Assembly (NCBI GenBank): GCA_036924085.1
Contig: JAVGWX010000006.1
Span: 42,936,746-43,000,745 of the forward strand
Direction: 5' to 3'
Length of the DNA stretch: 64,000 bases
DNA from: Ariolimax columbianus
Taxonomy: Eukaryota > Mollusca > Gastropoda > Stylommatophora > Arionidae
Part shown: piece by piece, positions 59,990-64,000 of the stretch
Layout of the letters: each line of letters opens with the position of its first letter
Position numbering within the stretch: position 1 is the stretch's first letter
Made by a program: the position numbers and the translations under genes
The notes under the pieces: generated by a model
Database searches by the model: none
Told to the model about the DNA's origin: nothing
The model's input: only the letters and a program-made list of their open reading frames with translations

Positions 59990-60867
59990 AAGATAGATGG
60001 CCAGCTAGAGTCGTTGCCTTGTGTTTTAAGTCAAGTCAGGTAATCCTCATACTCAACCATTGTCTTTCGTGTTGATCGTCCACGGCAACGTTTGGTGAGT
60101 CTCGGGCAGCGTGGAGGAAGACGGAGTAGAATCGAAATGTCTCAGCCAGGTGTTCCGCGGGAGACTCCATTAGTGGTGAGGTCTTGTATTTCGTAAAGTG
60201 TAAAGTGCAGAATCTGCAACAAAAGAAATAGTATTTGTAAGATTATGTGTTTATATTAATCTTAGTCTTAGTAGACCTGTAATTCTACAAGGAAAGATGA
60301 CCCTGTGGAGGTCCCAGTTGTGGTGTGAGCTGGATAAAGGAGGGATGAGGATTTTCTGCTTAGCGTGTTAGGCTCGAGCAGCTTATTACTCCGCTGTGTT
60401 AAGACAAGTGCCAAGAAGTTTGGTTAATAGATCTGTGAGTCCATCTTAAAAGACTCAAACACTAGACCAACTTGACACGCAACCTGTTAGGCGCCATATA
60501 TGCTGCTCTTAACAAACCAACTAAGCATGGCCGGTGTTGTGCCATGTCACACAGTTAGTCGCCTCTTATGCCATGCTCTATGTAGGGCAGTGGTCCTATT
60601 TTTGTCATTGCCATACCCAAAGATCCAGAATCATTCGTGATGTTTACTGTAGTACGCCGTCCATACAGTGGGCTAGAGGACATATGTTGCTTATACAGAG
60701 AATACTAGTTGTTTTTGCTTGTGAATGCACATAGCGACAAGGGGGCATTTTGCTACTCAGATATTAAGCTCGCAATATCACTAGACCTATAAATGAATAA
60801 TGCGAATCAGAATGTAAACATGCAATTCACTAGAAGTGGATCCAACGGGAAGCTTCGACTGGTTCAT
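59990..60867. other. Unidentified block in G, unit 3
   Basis: Equivalent of 14105-14982. Confidence 0.4.
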
Positions 60868-61172
60868 TTCTTCTTCTTCTTTTTCGTTCGTTTTCAGACA
60901 TCAACTTCAATGACTCTAACGAAGTCATCAATCGACTAAAGGCTCAAAATATGTCCTGCCTTCATGGGGGCTGTGCCGCAGGCACGAAGGTCTGTAGTAC
61001 CAATCTTGAACTTGTTGTACAGATGACATCTCAGACTGTTGTGACCTGTGCGTAGCCGGAGAATGATAATCTATGTAGCCAGGGTGTTGTTTTTTTTTTT
61101 CCATTTTGCACTGTACGTTGCCCTGATGAATGCTTTAGTCTCATTGCATGTAATTTCAGTACCTAACGTAGA
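60868..61172 (-). mobile_element. Jockey-like LINE 3' end, third of three, unit 3
   Basis: Copy of 14983-15285 with a longer T-run near 61090. Confidence 0.75.
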
Positions 61173-61316
61173 TTAGGTTCTTGATTTTGTTCCATAGCGG
61201 TATTTTAACCATTCCTATCTATTTTTTATACTCCACAGGCGATAAGAGAGAGACTGGAACATGAGGGAACTACGTTTTGAACTCTCCCAGTTTTACTACT
61301 ATAATCGCTCAGCAAT

Positions 61317-63090
61317 TTATATAATGTACAGACCGACACTACGCATTAATGTCTGAAATAGTATCTTGCTATCCACACTTTAACAAACTGAACCTAGGCA
61401 TGGCAGTTCTAACCAGTATATTACTATCCATATTTTAACAAACTCACCCTAGGCATTACAGTCCTAGCTAGTATCTTACTATGCTACATCAAGTTTTAAT
61501 GTTCTATATATAGTATCTTACTATCCACAGACTATCATACCAGCATTAAATTTTGATGTCCTACACAGTTTCTACCTAAGCACATGGTAACAGTCTTTTA
61601 TATAATACTTTACTGTATGAAAATTAACATACAGACGATAAACGGTATTGTCCTACAAAGTATCGCACTATCCCCATTAAACATAAGTTCACTGACTCGA
61701 AACTTTACAGTCCTACATTGTAATTTGCTATCTAAATATTAACAGACCAATACCAAGTTTTATTGTTCTTCAAAGTATTGTACAATCCCAATGGCATCAG
61801 ACTGACAGACAGCTTTAATGTCTTACACAGGATCTTACAATCCACATATTAACAAACCAACTCTAGATTTAATGCACTGCACAGTATCCACTATCCAGAT
61901 GTTAGACTTACCCAAAACATTGATGTCCTACATAGTTCCTTACTGCCACCATGTTAATATGCCAACACAGAGTTTAAATGTCTTACAGAGTATCTTACTA
62001 TCCACATGTCAACAGGCCAAGACAGAGCTTTAATGTGCTACAGAGTATCTTATTAACCACATGTTAACAGGCCAACACAGAGCTTGAATGTCTTACATAG
62101 TATCTTACTATCCACATGTCAACAGGCCAAGACAGAGCTTTAATGTGGTACAGAGTATCTTACTATCCACATGTTAACAGGCATACACAGAGCTTGAATG
62201 TCCTACAGAGTATTTTACTAACCCAATGTTAACAGGCCAACCCAGAGCTTGAATGTCCTACATAATATCTTACTATCCACATGTCAACAGGTTAACACAG
62301 AGCTTTAATGTCCTACATAGTGTTTTACTATCCACATGTCAATTGGGCAACATAGCTTGAATGTCTTACAGAATATCTTACTATCCACATGTCAACAGGC
62401 CAACACAGAGCTTGAATGTCCTACAGAGTATTTTACTATCCACATGTCAACAGGTAAACACATAGCTTGAATGTCCTACAGTGTAGCTTACTATCCACAT
62501 ATCAACAGGCCAACACAGAGCTTGAATGTCCTACAGAGTATCTTACTATTCACAAGTCAACTGGCCAACACAGAGCTTGAATGTCCTACAGAGTATCTTA
62601 CTATTCACAAGTCAACTGGCCAACACAGAGCTTGAATGCCGTACATAATATCTTTCAATCCACATGTTAACAAGCTGACACCATGCTTTACTGTTAAAAA
62701 TAATATCTTACTATCCACGTGTTAACAAACCGACAGTAAGTTTTAATGTCCTACACACTATCTTACTTCTTCTTCTTCTTCAACAAATTCACGCTGATGT
62801 CTGACAGCTTACTTCGAACAAGATAACTTACTGTACCCATGTCATCAGCCGGACTCTGAGCTTTGCTATCTTACATGATATTGTACTATCCACATGTTTA
62901 AATGTCATTCATAGCATTTTACAGTCTCTATGTCAACAGACCAACACCAAGCTGTAATGTCCTAATATAAAATCTTTCTTTCTAAATGTTAGCAGACCTA
63001 ATAGAAAGCTGTAGTGTACTACATAAAATCTTACTATCTAAATGTTAACAGACCGATGATATTCGCTAATATCCTACATATTATCTTACT
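61317..63090. repeat. 55-bp satellite, left part, unit 3
   Basis: Shortest of the three left arrays. It keeps the divergent monomer that unit 2 lost, but has fewer core monomers. Two adjacent, nearly identical monomers at about 62522-62632 look like a very recent duplication. Confidence 0.9.
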
Positions 63091-63099
63091 GTCACCATG
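63091..63099 (+). repeat. SINE target-site duplication, left
   Basis: GTCACCATG. Confidence 0.9.
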
Positions 63100-63352
63100 G
63101 GGACGGTGTGGCCTAGTGGTTAAGCGGCACGGCTCAAAACCCAAAGGTGCTGGGTTCAATCCCCATCACAGCGCCGTTACCCCAAGGAAGCGAATTCTTA
63201 GAAAATGCAAGAGGAAGCAGACCCTTACATAAAATGCATGCTGAAGTTGGTAGCACTTGGCCGACAGGCGCAAAATAAAAACCACAGTACAATGTACACC
63301 CCCTTGGGGATTAGAGAAATAAGGCGAACTCAAAAAAACAAACAAACAAACA
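63100..63352 (+). mobile_element. tRNA-derived SINE, unit 3
   Basis: Third duplicated copy of the same insertion, 253 bp, sharing CCCCAAGGAAGCG and AAAATGCATG with unit 2. Confidence 0.92.
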
Positions 63353-63361
63353 GTCACCATG
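63353..63361 (+). repeat. SINE target-site duplication, right
   Basis: GTCACCATG. Confidence 0.9.
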
Positions 63362-64000
63362 TCAACAGAATTACACTAAGCTTCAGTGTCCTATATATTA
63401 TCTTAATGTCCTCATATAACCAACCGATTCTTTAGATTTAATGCGATACATAGCATCTTACTGTCTACATATTAACATACTATCTGAGAATCCCAACAGT
63501 AATATACACGAACAGTCACCTAACTGTACTGTCCTGCATAGCATTTTACAATCCCCATGTTAACAAACCTACCTAAAAGTATTAGTGTCCTACATAATAT
63601 CTTACTGACCCCACTTTAACAGATCTAAACTGAGCTTGACGGTCCTATAAAGTATCTCACTGACGCCTCTTTAACAGACCAAATCTGATTTTTAATCTCC
63701 TACATAGTATTTTAGTATCAGCATAACAAAAGATGAAGGCTAACACTGAGCTTTAAGGTCCTAGGTAGTATCTTACTGTCTGTATATTAACAGATGGACA
63801 CCAAGATAATTGTCCTGTAAAGTATCATACTATCCCTATCTTAGCAGGCAGACAACAAGCTGTAATGTCCTACATAGTACATAACTAATTTGCATGTTAA
63901 TAGCCGAAAACCGAGCTTTTGGCATAGATGACGTACATAGTATCTAACTATACAACTGTTAGCAGACAGACACTGAGTTTTATTGTCCTATGTAGCATTA
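63362..64000. repeat. 55-bp satellite, right part, unit 3, cut by window end
   Basis: Continues to the window edge. The window ends before it would show whether the 558-bp duplication of unit 1 is present here. Confidence 0.9.

Larger units (their letters stand above)
47264..64000. repeat. Macro-tandem unit 3 (blocks A to H, cut by window end)
   Basis: Third unit. It starts at the sequence that opens the window and runs to the window end, still in the satellite. It lacks 1,380 bp between the Jockey-like and CR1-like fragments of block B (junction at 50080-50082), plus a 10-bp piece in block F near 56882 and 3 bp near 58635. The satellite before the SINE is exactly one 55-bp monomer shorter than in unit 1. 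Confidence 0.9.

Noticed and set aside
1..64000. LTR retrotransposon, endogenous virus or giant transposon as the 22-kb unit
   Set aside because: I saw no long terminal repeats, integrase, capsid-like or transposase signature, and no terminal inverted repeats at 47263/47264. All RTs are of the non-LTR type.

Overview
The window is eukaryotic, and I see no intact host protein-coding gene, rRNA or functional tRNA in it. It is AT-rich and full of 5'- and 3'-truncated non-LTR retrotransposon (LINE) remnants of Jockey-like, CR1/L2-like and RTE-like type. It also holds a tRNA-derived SINE, simple repeats and a long 55-bp satellite array. This mix fits an invertebrate animal. A mollusc or another lophotrochozoan is my best guess, but only from the flavour of the LINE families. 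No long reading frame looks like a cellular gene; the longest frames are decayed reverse transcriptase (RT) and endonuclease (EN) pieces.

The main structure is a macro-tandem repeat: three head-to-tail units of about 22 kb, nearly identical by eye. Unit 1 is 1-19285, unit 2 is 19286-47263, and unit 3 starts at 47264 and runs off the window. The order within a unit, in unit-1 coordinates, is as follows. A is an unidentified block (1-1724). B is a Jockey-like RT/RNase H fragment on the minus strand (1725-2787), a short plus-strand RT thumb fragment (3305-3445) and a CR1-like fragment on minus (3446-4682). C is an unidentified block (4683-5883) followed by a CTT-rich tract. D is a 2.9-kb Jockey-like EN-RT-RNase H fragment on plus (6011-8925). 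E is a CR1 3' end on plus with a 26-bp minisatellite grown from its tail (9019-9414), unidentified DNA and an RTE-like RT end (10303-10633). F is a CR1-like RT C-terminus on minus (10634-11452). G holds three Jockey-like 3' ends, another CR1 3' end and unidentified blocks (11453-15429). H is the 55-bp satellite, with the SINE inserted in it. I, visible only in unit 2, is more satellite (43921-46248) and about 1 kb of unidentified DNA (46249-47263).

Secondary changes distinguish the units. Unit 1 carries a 558-bp tandem duplication in its satellite. About 5.2 kb (end of H, all of I, most of A) is missing at the unit 1/2 junction at 19286. Unit 2 has a 7.16-kb local tandem duplication (19462-26625 and 26626-33782) that starts and ends in LINE sequence with 3-bp CCG microhomology. 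Unit 3 lacks 1,380 bp at 50080. Satellite copy number differs between units by whole monomers.

All LINE copies look dead. Shared lesions (an in-frame TAA, frameshifts, the EN catalytic His replaced by Lys) show that decay preceded the macro-duplication. Each copy has since gained private mutations, including one that removes a stop codon in unit 2. An unresolved assembly duplication remains an alternative explanation for the large-scale layout, although junction-specific rearrangements and private differences argue for real copies. I found no convincing new functional system. The most unusual things are the architecture itself, the minisatellite born from a LINE 3' tail, the higher-order satellite structure, and a small exon-like insert inside the satellite.
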